Shown one piece after another: positions 19,173 to 28,697 of a DNA stretch of 64,000 nucleotides. The notes beneath the pieces were generated by a model that worked only from the letters and a program-made list of their open reading frames with translations, was not told the origin of the DNA and ran no database searches. This DNA is from Micromonospora sp. WMMD1082. GTDB taxonomy: Bacteria > Actinomycetota > Actinomycetes > Mycobacteriales > Micromonosporaceae. The translations under genes and the position numbers were made by a program. Where the stretch lies: NCBI RefSeq assembly GCF_029626175.1, contig NZ_JARUBM010000002.1, forward strand, positions 2,046,001 to 2,110,000. Reading direction: 5' to 3'. Numbering within the stretch: position 1 is the first letter of the stretch; each line of letters begins with the position of its first letter.

Positions 19173-19191
19173 GACCGGGCGGAGCCCGGTC
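19173..19191 (-). terminator. Hairpin between senX3 and regX3
   Basis: GACCGGGC-GGA-GCCCGGTC is a perfect 8-bp stem with a 3-nt loop in the 59-bp spacer between the senX3 stop and the regX3 start. It has no T-tract. It could attenuate read-through or protect an mRNA end, giving different levels of kinase and regulator. Confidence 0.5.
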
Positions 19192-19205
19192 TGATCCATA
19201 TGCGG

Positions 19206-20495
19206 TCAGACCTGCCGGAGCTCGGCCGGACCGGCCTCGATCCCAGCAGGCGGCAGTGTCGCCAGAAGGTCGTCCGGCGGGCGGGCGGGCAGCCGGAGGG
19301 TGAACGTCGACCCACCACCAAGAGTGCTCGCCACATCCACCCGGCCGCCATGGTTGCTCGCGATGTGCTTGACGATCGCCAGCCCGAGGCCGGTGCCGCC
19401 GGTCGCCCGCGAACGGGCCTGGTCGGCCCGGTAGAAGCGCTCGAAGATGCGGTCGACGTCGGTGGGAGCGATGCCGATGCCCTGATCGGTGACCGCGATC
19501 TCCACCTGCTCGCCGCCGGCCCGGGCGGTGATGCGTACCGTCGTCTCCTCGCCGGAGTAGTTGATGGCGTTCTCCACCAGGTTGGCCACGGCGGTGGCCA
19601 GCTGGGTGTCGCTGCCGTACACGGTCAGCCCTCGCTCGGCCTCGACCGTGACGTCGATCCGGCGGGCGGTGGCGGCGGTCCGGGTGCGGTCCACCACCTC
19701 GGAGATCACCCAGTCCACGGCGACCGGCTCGGGGGCCGGCTGCGGTTCGGCGCCCTGGAGTCGGGTCAGCTCCAGCAGTTCCTGCACCAACCGCCCCAAC
19801 CGGGTCGACTCGTGCTGGATCCGCTCGGCGAACCGGCGGGCGGCGACCAGGTCCTCGGAGAGATCCGGTCCCCCCTCGTCGGCAGGCTCGGTGGCGTCGA
19901 GCAGCGCCTCGGCGAGCAGTTGCAGCGCGCCGATCGGGGTCTTCAGCTCGTGGCTGACGTTGGCCACGAAGTCACGGCGGACCCGGGCCAGCCGGTGCGA
20001 CTCGGTCACGTCGGCCGCTTCCACCGCGATGTAGCCGCCACCCAGCCCCATCGCCCGCAGGTGCACGCCGAGCGGGTTCTCCCCCGCGTTGTCGCGGCCC
20101 CGGGGCAGGTCAAGCTCGATCTCGCGCCGCACTCCGGTGCGCCGCACCTGGCCCGCCAGGGTACGGATCAGCGGGTGCGCGATGATCGAACCCGGCCGGC
20201 CACCGGTGCGCAGCAGCCCCATCGCCCGGGCCGCCGGGTTGACCAGCACGGGCACATCCTCGGAGTCGAGCACCACGACCCCCGCACGCAACGAGTCGAT
20301 CGCGCGGCGGCCGAGCCCGACCTGCACTTCGTCGACGATCGCGTGCCTCCCCTTACCGAACCGGAAGCCGGCCCACCCGCTTTCCGTGGAGCCGGCCGGC
20401 CGGCGCGCCGCCGGCATGACACGGGACAGCCAGAGTCCAGCGACCACCCCGGCCACCAGGGCCGCAGCCACACCCACCGTCACCGCCCACGTCAC
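19206..20495 (-). CDS. senX3: Phosphate sensor histidine kinase SenX3
   Basis: A 429-residue kinase: one N-terminal membrane segment (VAAALVAGVVAGLWLS), a PAS-like domain (residues ~60-160), the H-box FVANVSHELKTPIGALQ, N-box NLVENAINYSGEE, G1 VTDQGIGIAP and G2 GTGLGLAIVKHIASNHGG. The single membrane anchor and intracellular PAS are SenX3 features. The GTG follows TACGAT by 6 bases (leaderless). It is divergent from phoU and shares the PHO-box region with it. Confidence 0.92.
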   Translation of the reverse strand: MTWAVTVGVAAALVAGVVAGLWLSRVMPAARRPAGSTESGWAGFRFGKGRHAIVDEVQVGLGRRAIDSLRAGVVVLDSEDVPVLVNPAARAMGLLRTGGRPGSIIAHPLIRTLAGQVRRTGVRREIELDLPRGRDNAGENPLGVHLRAMGLGGGYIAVEAADVTESHRLARVRRDFVANVSHELKTPIGALQLLAEALLDATEPADEGGPDLSEDLVAARRFAERIQHESTRLGRLVQELLELTRLQGAEPQPAPEPVAVDWVISEVVDRTRTAATARRIDVTVEAERGLTVYGSDTQLATAVANLVENAINYSGEETTVRITARAGGEQVEIAVTDQGIGIAPTDVDRIFERFYRADQARSRATGGTGLGLAIVKHIASNHGGRVDVASTLGGGSTFTLRLPARPPDDLLATLPPAGIEAGPAELRQV

Positions 20496-20567
20496 CCGGC
20501 GATCGTAGGGTCATTGTTAACCGGGCTACCGCCCAGAACGGGACGAAGCACTCTCGCTTCTGGGAAA

Positions 20568-20606
20568 GTTCACCCTGGTGTCCGGCGCAGTTCACCGGCG
20601 TTCACC
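20568..20606. promoter_or_regulatory. PHO-box-like direct repeats between senX3 and phoU
   Basis: Three exact GTTCACC heptamers start at 20568, 20590 and 20600, with a degenerate unit (TGTCCGG) at 20579, giving a period close to 11 bp. Streptomyces PhoP boxes are 11-bp direct repeats with GTTCACC as the core. The array sits at the -35 position of a TAGCTT box (20627-20632) upstream of phoU, as expected for an activator. Confidence 0.8.
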
Positions 20607-20695
20607 TCCGGTCCTCCCGTGAGCCCTAGCTTGAGCGGCGTAACCAGCGCAAAGCCCCGCCGGCGGTCGCCGGCGCCGACGGACAGGACGTGAGA

Positions 20696-21346
20696 ATGCG
20701 CGACGAGTTCCGGGCCGAACTTGAGGCCGTCAGCCAGCTGCTGGTCGAGATGGCCGAGGGAGTGCGGGCGGCGCTGCGGCAGGCGACCCGGGCACTGCTC
20801 ACCGCCGACCGCAGCGCCGCCGAGTCCGTGATCGAGCGGGACGCCGAGATCGACGGACTCTACCGGCAGGTGGAGGAGCGGGTCTGCGACCTGCTGGCCC
20901 GCCAGGCACCCGTCGCCTCCGACCTGCGCGCCATGATCACCGCACTGCACGTCGCCGCCGACCTGGAACGGATGGGCGATCTGGCCGACCACGTCGCCAA
21001 GACGGCGCTGCGCCGGCACCCTTCCCCGGCCGTGCCGGCGGAGCTGCGGCCGGTCTTCACGGACATGGCGAGCATCGCCGACCGGATGGCCGAGAAGATC
21101 GCCTCGGTGCTGGCCAACCCCGACGCCGATCTCGCTGCCGAACTGGACCGCGACGACGACGCGATGGACGAGCTGCACAAGGGCCTGTTCGGGGTGCTGC
21201 TCGGCGCCGACTGGCCGTACGGCGTGGAGACCGCCATCGACGCGACCCTGCTCGGCCGCTTCTACGAGCGCTTCGCCGACCACGCCGTCAACAGCGCCGA
21301 GCACGTCGTCTACCTGATCACCGGCGAACCGGTCGCCTCCGCCTGA
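20696..21346 (+). CDS. phoU: Phosphate transport/signalling regulator PhoU
   Basis: A 216-residue two-repeat all-helical protein. Each half carries the PhoU metal-binding signature type, seen as LHVAADLERMGDLADHVAK and LGRFYERFADHAVNSAEHV. PhoU restrains the phosphate-sensing kinase when phosphate is ample. The ATG is preceded by GGACAGGA; an upstream GTG is also in frame. Divergence from senX3-regX3 with a shared PHO-like box is the usual actinobacterial arrangement. Confidence 0.95.
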   Translation: MRDEFRAELEAVSQLLVEMAEGVRAALRQATRALLTADRSAAESVIERDAEIDGLYRQVEERVCDLLARQAPVASDLRAMITALHVAADLERMGDLADHVAKTALRRHPSPAVPAELRPVFTDMASIADRMAEKIASVLANPDADLAAELDRDDDAMDELHKGLFGVLLGADWPYGVETAIDATLLGRFYERFADHAVNSAEHVVYLITGEPVASA

Positions 21347-21370
21347 CCAGTCACCGCCGCCTGAGGTGAA

Positions 21371-21402
21371 GGAAGGGTCCCCTGCTGGCGGGGGACCCTT
21401 CC
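21371..21402. terminator. Bidirectional terminator between phoU and gpmA
   Basis: GGAAGGGTCCCC and GGGGACCCTTCC form a perfect 12-bp stem with an 8-nt loop in the convergent gap, so it can serve both transcripts. Confidence 0.85.
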
Positions 21403-21414
21403 GCGCTGGGCCGG

Positions 21415-22182
21415 TCAGCGGCCCTGATTGGCCACCGCGGCTGCGGCCTCCTTGGCCGCCGCCGGGTCGAGGTAGGTGCCGCCCAGCGTCTGCGGACGCA
21501 GCAGCGGGTCCAGGTCGTAGCGCAGCGGGATCCCGGTGGGGATGTTGAGCTTCGCGATCGCCTCGTCACTGATCTGGTCCAGGTGCTTGACCAGCGCCCG
21601 CAGCGAGTTGCCGTGCGCGGCCACCAGCACCGTCCGGCCGGCCAGGATGTCCGGCACGATCGAGTCGTACCAGTACGGCAGCATCCGCTCGACGACGTCC
21701 TTGAGGCACTCCGTACGCGGCATCAGCTCGGTCGGCAGCAGCGCGTACCTCGGGTCGCCGACCTGCGACCACTCGTCGTCGTCCGCGATCGGCGGGGGTG
21801 GGGTGTCGTACGAGCGGCGCCAGAGCATGAACTGCTCCTCGCCGTACTCGTCCAGGGTCTGCTTCTTGTTCTTGCCCTGCAGGGCACCGTAGTGACGCTC
21901 GTTGAGCCGCCACGACCGGCGTACCGCGATCCAGTGCCGGTCGGCGGCGTTGAGCGCCAGCTCGGCGGTGCGGATGGCGCGGCGCATCACGCTGGTGTGC
22001 ACCACGTCCGGCAGCAGGTCGTGCTCGCGCAGCAGCTCGCCGCCGCGGCGCGCCTCGCTCTCCCCCTTCGCGGTCAGGTCGACGTCGACCCAGCCGGTGA
22101 AGAGGTTCTTGGCGTTCCAGTCGCTCTCGCCGTGCCGCAGCAGGACCAGCGTCCCGACGGTGGGCCCCTCGCTAGCTGTCAT
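21415..22182 (-). CDS. gpmA: 2,3-bisphosphoglycerate-dependent phosphoglycerate mutase
   Basis: A 255-residue dPGM. It has the phospho-His motif [12 protein letters not shown], substrate residues in [19 protein letters not shown] and the second catalytic His in [13 protein letters not shown]. It interconverts 3- and 2-phosphoglycerate in glycolysis. The ATG at [10 protein letters not shown] is preferred; an ATG 9 bases upstream is possible. Confidence 0.95.
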   Translation of the reverse strand: MTASEGPTVGTLVLLRHGESDWNAKNLFTGWVDVDLTAKGESEARRGGELLREHDLLPDVVHTSVMRRAIRTAELALNAADRHWIAVRRSWRLNERHYGALQGKNKKQTLDEYGEEQFMLWRRSYDTPPPPIADDDEWSQVGDPRYALLPTELMPRTECLKDVVERMLPYWYDSIVPDILAGRTVLVAAHGNSLRALVKHLDQISDEAIAKLNIPTGIPLRYDLDPLLRPQTLGGTYLDPAAAKEAAAAVANQGR

Positions 22183-22333
22183 GCGGATCATCCTGCCGCA
22201 AGCCGCGAGGGGACGCGCGGGAAGGGTCGTGACGACCACCACGTGGAAATCGGGGTGACCTTGATTCCGGCACCCCACTAGGTTGTAAGGATCAGCTTGA
22301 TCAGCAGTCATTACTGAAACGGGGGGCGCCGAC

Positions 22334-23641
22334 GTGCGCGCGATGCGGGGCTGGTTCCGGGACACCACAGGTGGTTTACCGCGGACCTTCTGGTACCTCT
22401 GGACCGGCACGCTGATCAACCGGCTCGGCTCGTTCGTCCTCGTCTTCCTCGCCATCTACCTGACCCAGGAACGCGGCTTCTCCGCCACCCAGGCCGGCCT
22501 GGTGATCGGTCTGTGGGGAGTGGGCGGCGCGGTCGGCACCACCGCCGGCGGTACGCTGGCCGATCGCTGGGGGCGGCGACCGACCCTGCTCACCGCCCAC
22601 CTCGGCGCGGCGACCATCATGCTCGCCCTGGGCTTCGCCCGAGACCTGTGGACGGTCGCGGCGGGCGCGCTGCTGCTCGGGCTCTTCGCCGAGGCGGCCC
22701 GCCCGGCCTTCGGCGCCATGATGATCGACGTAGTGCCGGAGCGGGACCGGCTGCGCGCCTTCTCGCTCAACTACTGGGCGATCAACCTCGGCTTCGCCTT
22801 GGCCGCCGTGCTCGCCGGCTTCGCCGCGCAGGCCGGCTACCTGCTGCTCTTCGTGGTCAACGCATCCACCACGTTGGTCACCGCACTGATCATCTTCGTA
22901 AAGGTGAAGGAAACCCGGACCGTCACCGTCGGCATGCCCCGTGGTGCCGCACCGGCCGGGGCGCTGCGCACCATCCTGACCGACCGGGTGTACCTCGGGT
23001 TCGTCACGCTGAACCTCCTCGGCGCGCTGGTCTTCCTCCAGCACATCTCGATGCTGCCGATCGCGATGGCCGACTCGGGGCTGAGCCCCGCCACGTACGG
23101 ATCGGTGATCGCGCTCAACGGCGTGCTGATCGTCGCCGGCCAGCTCTTCATCCCTCGGCTGATCCGGGGCCGCAACCGGTCGCACGTGCTCGCCCTGTCC
23201 GCGGTGGTGATGGGGGCCGGCTTCGGGTTGACCGCGTTCGCCAACGTCGCCTGGTTCTACGGGCTCACGGTGCTGATCTGGACGATCGGCGAGATGCTCA
23301 ACTCGCCGTCCAACGCCACCCTCATCGCCGAGCTCTCCCCCGCCGAGTTGCGCGGTCGCTACCAGGGCGTCTTCTCGCTCTCCTGGCAGTTGGCCGGTGC
23401 CGCCGCGCCGATCCTCGGCGGCCTGGTGCGCGAGCAGGCCGGCAACGCCACGCTCTGGCTCGGCTGCGCGGTCATCGGCGCGGTGATGGCCGTGGGCCAC
23501 CTGCTCTCCGGACCGGCCCGGGAGCGACGCGCTCTCGCGCTGCGTACCGCCGGTGCCGCGCCGGTGCTGACGGTCCAGTCGACCGCGCCGCAGCCGGCCG
23601 CACCCCAGGCGGCCGAGCCGGTGGCGACCACCCGCCGGTGA
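22334..23641 (+). CDS. MFS transporter, paralogue 1
   Basis: A 435-residue major facilitator with about 12 membrane segments. The loop 2-3 signature is [15 protein letters not shown] and a matching pseudo-repeat lies in the second half. The GTG follows a GGGGGG tract by 7 bases. GATCAGC is repeated twice (9 bp apart) in the leader. The adjacent downstream gene is a close paralogue, with the same N-terminal pattern (W-F-x-D-T-x-G-G-L-P). The substrate is unknown; multidrug-type efflux is plausible. Confidence 0.88.
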   Translation: MRAMRGWFRDTTGGLPRTFWYLWTGTLINRLGSFVLVFLAIYLTQERGFSATQAGLVIGLWGVGGAVGTTAGGTLADRWGRRPTLLTAHLGAATIMLALGFARDLWTVAAGALLLGLFAEAARPAFGAMMIDVVPERDRLRAFSLNYWAINLGFALAAVLAGFAAQAGYLLLFVVNASTTLVTALIIFVKVKETRTVTVGMPRGAAPAGALRTILTDRVYLGFVTLNLLGALVFLQHISMLPIAMADSGLSPATYGSVIALNGVLIVAGQLFIPRLIRGRNRSHVLALSAVVMGAGFGLTAFANVAWFYGLTVLIWTIGEMLNSPSNATLIAELSPAELRGRYQGVFSLSWQLAGAAAPILGGLVREQAGNATLWLGCAVIGAVMAVGHLLSGPARERRALALRTAGAAPVLTVQSTAPQPAAPQAAEPVATTRR

Positions 23642-23719
23642 CCCCGGCCCCCCGGCGTCGCCCGCTTCCACCCTCGGGGCAAGATCTGTTAGGTGTCCGA
23701 ACAGATTGAGGAGGTCGGG

Positions 23720-25108
23720 GTGCGGGTCACCGACCGGCACGACCGCCCAGCGGCCGGCGCGCTGCGCCGCTGGTTCGCCGACACCGCCGGCGGGTTGCCG
23801 GCGACCTTCTGGTACCTCTGGGCCGGCCTGTTGATCAATCGGGCCGGGGCGTTCGCGATGCTCTTCCTGTCGCTCTATCTGACCGCCGCCCGCGGCGCCA
23901 GCGAATCGCTGGCCGGCGTGGTGGTCGGCGCCTACGGCGCGGGTGGGGCGGCCGGGGTGCTGTTCGGTGGCGTCCTGGCCGACCGGTGGGGGCGACGGTC
24001 GACACTGGTGGCGGCGCACCTGGTCACCGCCGCCCTGATGGTCGCGCTGGCGTTCAGCCAGCACCTCGGCGTGATCGCCGCGCTCGCCCTGCTGGTCGGC
24101 GTCACCCACTCGATGCCGAGCCCCGCCTTCGTCGCGGCGATCGTCGACGTGGTGCCGGAGCAGCGCCGGTCGCGCGCGTTCAACCTCCAGTTCTGGGCGT
24201 TCAACCTCGGCATGGCGGTGGCCTCGCTGCTGGCCGGCCTGCTGGCCGAGGCGAGCTACGTCGCGCTGTTCCTGGTGGACGCCGCCGCCACGCTCGCCAC
24301 CGCCGTACTGATCGCCTGGAAGGTCCCCGAGACCCTGCCCCTCGGCCGGGCGACACGCCGTCCGGCACGTGGCCCCGCGCCCACTCCGGCGCATGGTCCG
24401 GCACCCGGTGGTCCGGCCGCGCCGGCCGCCGGCAACCGCCGATCGCGCCGACCGGGCCTGCACACCGCGCTGACCGACCGGCACTTCCTGGCCTTCGTCG
24501 GGCTGACCTTCATCCTGGCCGTACTGACCATGCAGGCTTCGACGATCATGCCGCTGGCGATGCGCGCGGACGGCCTGGGGCCCTCGGCGTACGGCATGGT
24601 GGTGGCGCTGGGCGGCGTGCTGATCGTGCTGGGGCAGCTGTTCGTACCCCGGCTCATCGACCGGCACCGCAAGGCACACGTGCTGGCCGTCTCGACGGCG
24701 CTGCTCGCCGCCGGCTTCGGTGTGCTCGCCGCCGCCGACAACCTCGCGTTCTACCTGGGCGCCTGCGTGGTCTGGACGGTCGGCTCGATGCTGGCCGCGC
24801 CGCCGAACGCGCAGATCAACGCGGACCTGGCGCCACCCGCCCTGCGAGCCCGTTACCAGTCGGTGTTCTACCTGGCCTTCCCGGCGGCGTCGTTCGTGGC
24901 GCCGACGCTCGGCGGGTTCAGCCTGCAGCAGTGGGGCGACGGGCACTGGCTACTCGTCGGCGGGCTGGGACTGCTGGCCGCCGGCGGTCACCTGCTCGCC
25001 GGGCCGCCGAGGGAACGGCGCGTGGCCGCCCTGCGCCGCCAGGCGCCACCGGTCGCGGCGCCACCGGTCGAGACGTCGCCGGTCGAGGGGGCGGCCATCC
25101 GCTCATGA
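23720..25108 (+). CDS. MFS transporter, paralogue 2
   Basis: A 462-residue major facilitator with signature [15 protein letters not shown] and a long Pro/Gly/Arg-rich central cytoplasmic loop (about residues 215-250). GTG 23720 is chosen because GAGGAGG lies 5 bases upstream; an in-frame GTG 27 bases earlier lacks such a site. It shares its N-terminal motif and order of segments with the preceding gene, indicating tandem duplication with divergence. Confidence 0.87.
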   Translation: MRVTDRHDRPAAGALRRWFADTAGGLPATFWYLWAGLLINRAGAFAMLFLSLYLTAARGASESLAGVVVGAYGAGGAAGVLFGGVLADRWGRRSTLVAAHLVTAALMVALAFSQHLGVIAALALLVGVTHSMPSPAFVAAIVDVVPEQRRSRAFNLQFWAFNLGMAVASLLAGLLAEASYVALFLVDAAATLATAVLIAWKVPETLPLGRATRRPARGPAPTPAHGPAPGGPAAPAAGNRRSRRPGLHTALTDRHFLAFVGLTFILAVLTMQASTIMPLAMRADGLGPSAYGMVVALGGVLIVLGQLFVPRLIDRHRKAHVLAVSTALLAAGFGVLAAADNLAFYLGACVVWTVGSMLAAPPNAQINADLAPPALRARYQSVFYLAFPAASFVAPTLGGFSLQQWGDGHWLLVGGLGLLAAGGHLLAGPPRERRVAALRRQAPPVAAPPVETSPVEGAAIRS

Positions 25109-25115
25109 GCACGCG

Positions 25116-25148
25116 AAATGCCCGGTACGGGCTTCGTACCGGGCATTT
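25116..25148 (+). terminator. Terminator after the MFS pair
   Basis: AAATGCCCGGTACG and CGTACCGGGCATTT form a perfect 14-bp stem with a 5-nt loop, 7 bp past the stop; the stem ends in TTT. Confidence 0.9.
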
Positions 25149-25481
25149 GCGTCGTACGACCGGCGGCGGCGGGCGGCACTCACCCCCGTAAGCGACGCCC
25201 GCTCGCGCCGCCGGTCAAACAGGTGGGCCACCGTCCCCCAACGGTGTCGGTCCACCCGTCCTCCGACGCCTCGCCCAGTTGCACGGATCTGATCGATCCG
25301 CCGCTCCCCCGAACGGTTCCGAGCGTGGCGCGGTGCAGTAAAGCTAGTTCGGCCCGACGTTCCGATTCAACCTGGTCGGCTGTCTCGCCCGTCACAGTGA
25401 CCGTGGCCGGTCCGCGGACGGCGCTTCGGGCCCTCGCTCATGGCCAACTGCGGGTACCCACGGGGTATTCCCACAAACCTC
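25149..25481. other. 333-bp gap without a recognisable gene
   Basis: This lies between the MFS terminator and the stop of the Rho_N-like gene. A 71-codon minus-strand frame exists, but it lacks a ribosome site, contains two TTA codons and looks like no family. I see no clear repeat or RNA structure. Confidence 0.6.
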
Positions 25482-26516
25482 TCACCCGTCCTCCCGATCG
25501 GGGGATTCCGTCCGGAAGAAGTTGCTCTGCCGGCCGTCGCGCATCTGCTCCTGGTAGATCAGGTTCAACCGGCGCAGATCGAAGGTGTGGAACCACGCTT
25601 CCCAGGTGATCTCCCGTATCCGGCTGCTCTCCCGGTAACCCGGAATGTTGAACGTCAGCACACCGGCCCGGCCCTCCCGCTCGGTGCCGCCGATCGTCGC
25701 CGGCTTGGCACCCCGCTCCCGGGCCCACCGCCGGATGACATCGTGGTTGGTGGTGACCAGGCTGCGGCCGGGACGCTCCGGTCGGTCCTGGAGTGAGGAG
25801 ATCACCTGCGACGATCGGACCGACCGCGAGGTCGACCGCCCGGTCCGCGGCCCGCCGCCTCGGGCCGGTGCCGTCGCCTTCCTCGCCCCGGCGGTGCTCT
25901 TACGCGCCGCCCCGGCCGTCGACTTACGCGCGGTGGCCTTGCGGGCCGTGGCGGCCGTCGACTTGCGCGCCGCGCTGGTCGTGGACTTGCGCGCTGGGCC
26001 GGCCGTCGACTTGCGGGCCACGCTGGTGGTCGACTTCCGCGCTGTGCCCGCCGTGGACTTGCGCACCGCGCTGGTCGCCTTGCGGGTGCTGCTCGCCGGC
26101 GCCTTGCGCGCGGCGGTCGACTTGCTTGCCGCACCGGCCGACGTACGCGCCGCTGCGGTACGGCTGGCCGGTGCCGCCTTCGCCCGGCCCGGAGCGGTAC
26201 GGGAGGCGGTCCGGCCGGACGCCGCCTGCCTCGCCCCCGACGCCTTGGTGGCGCCGGCGCGGCCGGCCGGTCCGCTGCTCCGGCGCCCGGCGCCGCCGGA
26301 CCGGATCGTCTTCACCAGCGTCTTCACCAGTTCCGGCTTCCGCAGCGCGGAGATGCCGGAGACCCCGTACCGCCGCAACTGCCCCCGTAGTTCGTCCACC
26401 CGCATTCGGGAGATCTCCGACTCGGAGGTGCCCGGAGTGTTCGGGGTCTGGTTACCGCTCTGCCGCTTGGTCCTGGTCGCGGTCCCGCCGCGACCCGAGC
26501 TGTTTCGCTGAGCCAT
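25482..26516 (-). CDS. Rho_N/SAP-like protein with histone H1-like Lys-Ser-Thr-Ala repeats
   Basis: A 344-residue, very basic protein. Residues ~35-75 (RMRVDELRGQLRRYGVSGIS) match the Rho termination factor N-terminal/SAP-like fold. Residues ~80-230 are repeats of the type ARKSTAG and ARKATA, as in bacterial histone-like tails. The C-terminal ~100 residues form a compact conserved domain (VIRRWARERGAKPATIGGTE, EAWFHTFDLRRLNLIYQEQ). It is probably nucleoid-associated; the DNA-binding role is inferred from composition and domain. Confidence 0.8.
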   Translation of the reverse strand: MAQRNSSGRGGTATRTKRQSGNQTPNTPGTSESEISRMRVDELRGQLRRYGVSGISALRKPELVKTLVKTIRSGGAGRRSSGPAGRAGATKASGARQAASGRTASRTAPGRAKAAPASRTAAARTSAGAASKSTAARKAPASSTRKATSAVRKSTAGTARKSTTSVARKSTAGPARKSTTSAARKSTAATARKATARKSTAGAARKSTAGARKATAPARGGGPRTGRSTSRSVRSSQVISSLQDRPERPGRSLVTTNHDVIRRWARERGAKPATIGGTEREGRAGVLTFNIPGYRESSRIREITWEAWFHTFDLRRLNLIYQEQMRDGRQSNFFRTESPDREDG

Positions 26517-26593
26517 GGACGCTCACGCTCCTCGACACTCGACGTCTCGGCGCGGCGGGTCCCAACGCCGCACCGCGCGGTGCGGCTTACCCG

Positions 26594-27127
26594 TCAGGAG
26601 CGGTCCGAACCTCCGGCGGCCGGCGGAGCCGCCCCCGCATCGTCCGAGGGCTCGAAGAGGTGCGCGAAGGCTGCCAGGTTGGCCGTCGACTCGCCCCGCT
26701 TGATCCGCCACTCCCACTCACGCCGGATCGAGCCGCCGAAGCCGATCTCCAACATCGTGTCGAAGGACTCGTCGGCGTAGGTCAGCACCGCGCCCAGCAG
26801 CCGATCCAGTTCGTCGGCGTCGACACCGGCGGGGTTGACCCGACCGGTGAGGTAGACGTCGCCGACCGCGTCGACGGAGAAGGACACCGCGTACATCTTC
26901 GCGTTGCGCTGCAGCAGCCAGGCCCAGAGCTCCTCGCGGCGCTCGTCCGGCTGGCGCATCACGAACGCCTCGATCCGCAGGGCGTGCTCACCGACGATCA
27001 GGTTGCAGATCGTCTTGAGCTTGTGCGTCCCGGGCAGGGTCACCGCGTACGACCCGGGGCCGGTGGGCTCGCAGACGAGTTCCCGCTCCGCGCAGTACGA
27101 CTCGATCAGGGCCCCAAGCTCACTCAT
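26594..27127 (-). CDS. YbjN domain-containing protein
   Basis: A 177-residue protein with the YbjN-type fold, related to type III secretion chaperone-like sensory domains: YAVTLPGTHKLKTICNLIVG and LLQRNAKMYAVSFSVDAVGD. The C-terminus is a disordered Pro/Ala tail. The ATG is 7 bases after TAGAGT, suggesting a leaderless mRNA. In actinobacteria this gene is often a neighbour of mshA, as here (44-bp gap). Its biochemical role is unknown. Confidence 0.85.
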   Translation of the reverse strand: MSELGALIESYCAERELVCEPTGPGSYAVTLPGTHKLKTICNLIVGEHALRIEAFVMRQPDERREELWAWLLQRNAKMYAVSFSVDAVGDVYLTGRVNPAGVDADELDRLLGAVLTYADESFDTMLEIGFGGSIRREWEWRIKRGESTANLAAFAHLFEPSDDAGAAPPAAGGSDRS

Positions 27128-27171
27128 CGGCTCAACTCTACGGCCGCGCTACCCGTCACCAGCGATCCCCG

Positions 27172-28515
27172 TCACCAGCTACCGGAGCCGGCCAGCTCGG
27201 CGGCGAGGCGGGCCCGATGGGCCGCGATCGCCTCGCCGTAGACGGTGAGCAGGCCGGTGGCCGTGCGGTGCCAGGAGAAGTTGCGGGCGTGCCGGGCGGC
27301 ACCGACGGACAACTCCGCCCGGCGGGCCCGGTCGGGGAGCAGGCGGGCGAGCGTACGCGCCCAGTCGACGGGGTCGTGACCGCGTACCAGCACACCGCTG
27401 ACCTGGTCCCGTACCGCGGTGACCAGGCCGCCCACGGCGGCGGCCACCACGGGCGTACCGCAGGCCTGGGCCTCCAGTGCGACCAGGCCGAAGGACTCGT
27501 TGTACGACGGCACCGCGACCAGGTCGGCGGCCTGGTACAGCAGGGGCAGGTCCGCGCCGGTCCGGGGCGACAGGAAGTGCACCCGGTCGGTGACGCCGAG
27601 CGAGGCGGCCAGCTCGATCAGGGCGGTGGGCCGGTCGAGCCCGCTGCCGCTCGGGCCGCCGCAGATCACCACCGCGACCTCGCGGGCCAGCTCGGGATCC
27701 CGCTCACCCAGGGCGGCGATCGCACGGACCAGCACGTCCGGAGCCTTCAGCGGCTGGATCCGCCCGACGAAGGCCACCAGGTGACCGCGGGTCGGCAGAC
27801 CCAGCCGTGCGCGGGCGGCGGCGACCCCACCGCCGGGTGCCGGGCGGAACCGGTCCAGGTCGACGCCGGGCTCCACCACGGCGACCCGGGCCGGGTCGGC
27901 ATCGTACCGGCCGATCAGATCCCGCGCCTCGACCCGGGTGTTCGCGACCAGCCGGTCCGCCTCCGCGACCACCTGCTCCTCGCCGATCACCCGGGCCTTG
28001 GGCTCTGGCCGGTCCCCGGCGGCGAGCTGCGCGTTCTTGACCTTGGCCAGGGTGTGCGCGGTGTGCACCAGCGGCACCCCCCAGCGGTCCTTGGCCAGCC
28101 AGCCGACCTGGCCGGAGAGCCAGTAGTGGGAGCTGATGAGGTCGTAGTGCCCCGGCGGGCGGGCCGCCTCGGCGCGCAGCACGCCGGCGGTGAACGCGCA
28201 GAGCTGTCCGGGTAGTTCCTCCTTGGTCAGGCCCTCCAGCGGGCCCGCCATCACGTGCCGGACGTGCACTCCGGGCGCGACCTCCACCACCGGTGGCAGG
28301 TCGCCCGAGGTCGCCCGGGTGAAGATCTCGACCTCGACGTTCGCCTCGGCCAGCCGCCGGGAGACCTCCAGGATGTAGACGTTCATGCCACCCGCGTCGC
28401 CGGTGCCCGGCTGGTGCAGTGGTGACGTGTGCACCGAGAGGGTCGCGATCCGCCGGGGCCGCGGCCACGGCAGGGAACCCCGCTGACGACCGACACCGGT
28501 GTGCTTCTCCGCCAC
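27172..28515 (-). CDS. mshA: D-inositol-3-phosphate glycosyltransferase
   Basis: A 447-residue GT4 enzyme with donor/acceptor motifs [37 protein letters not shown] and [19 protein letters not shown] (E-x7-E). MshA joins N-acetylglucosamine to inositol-3-phosphate in the first step of mycothiol synthesis. The GTG start has GGGAGCGGAA directly upstream; a longer N-terminal extension is open but not needed. Gene order YbjN-MshA supports the call. Confidence 0.95.
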   Translation of the reverse strand: MAEKHTGVGRQRGSLPWPRPRRIATLSVHTSPLHQPGTGDAGGMNVYILEVSRRLAEANVEVEIFTRATSGDLPPVVEVAPGVHVRHVMAGPLEGLTKEELPGQLCAFTAGVLRAEAARPPGHYDLISSHYWLSGQVGWLAKDRWGVPLVHTAHTLAKVKNAQLAAGDRPEPKARVIGEEQVVAEADRLVANTRVEARDLIGRYDADPARVAVVEPGVDLDRFRPAPGGGVAAARARLGLPTRGHLVAFVGRIQPLKAPDVLVRAIAALGERDPELAREVAVVICGGPSGSGLDRPTALIELAASLGVTDRVHFLSPRTGADLPLLYQAADLVAVPSYNESFGLVALEAQACGTPVVAAAVGGLVTAVRDQVSGVLVRGHDPVDWARTLARLLPDRARRAELSVGAARHARNFSWHRTATGLLTVYGEAIAAHRARLAAELAGSGSW

Positions 28516-28697
28516 TTCCGCTCCCTTTGACACGGTTGATGCCGTCCGCACGACCGGCGCTCCTGCGTCAACAATTCACGCCAGATGTCATCTTCCCGAT
28601 CGGCAGCGGGAAATACCTCGGCCAGACCCCTGGGCGTGACCCACCTCATGGCGGCGGCAGTCCCCGACGGCCACCGGCGGGGGGCGAGAATGGCCGG

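Noticed and set aside
22376-24946. An 856-codon minus-strand open frame
   Set aside because: It lies antisense to both MFS genes, has no family resemblance and consists of Gly/Arg/His/Gln-rich sequence typical of GC-rich shadow frames.
25180-25395. A 71-codon minus-strand frame in the gap after the MFS pair
   Set aside because: It has no ribosome site or -10 box at the start, two TTA codons, no hydrophobic or domain pattern, and no known relative.
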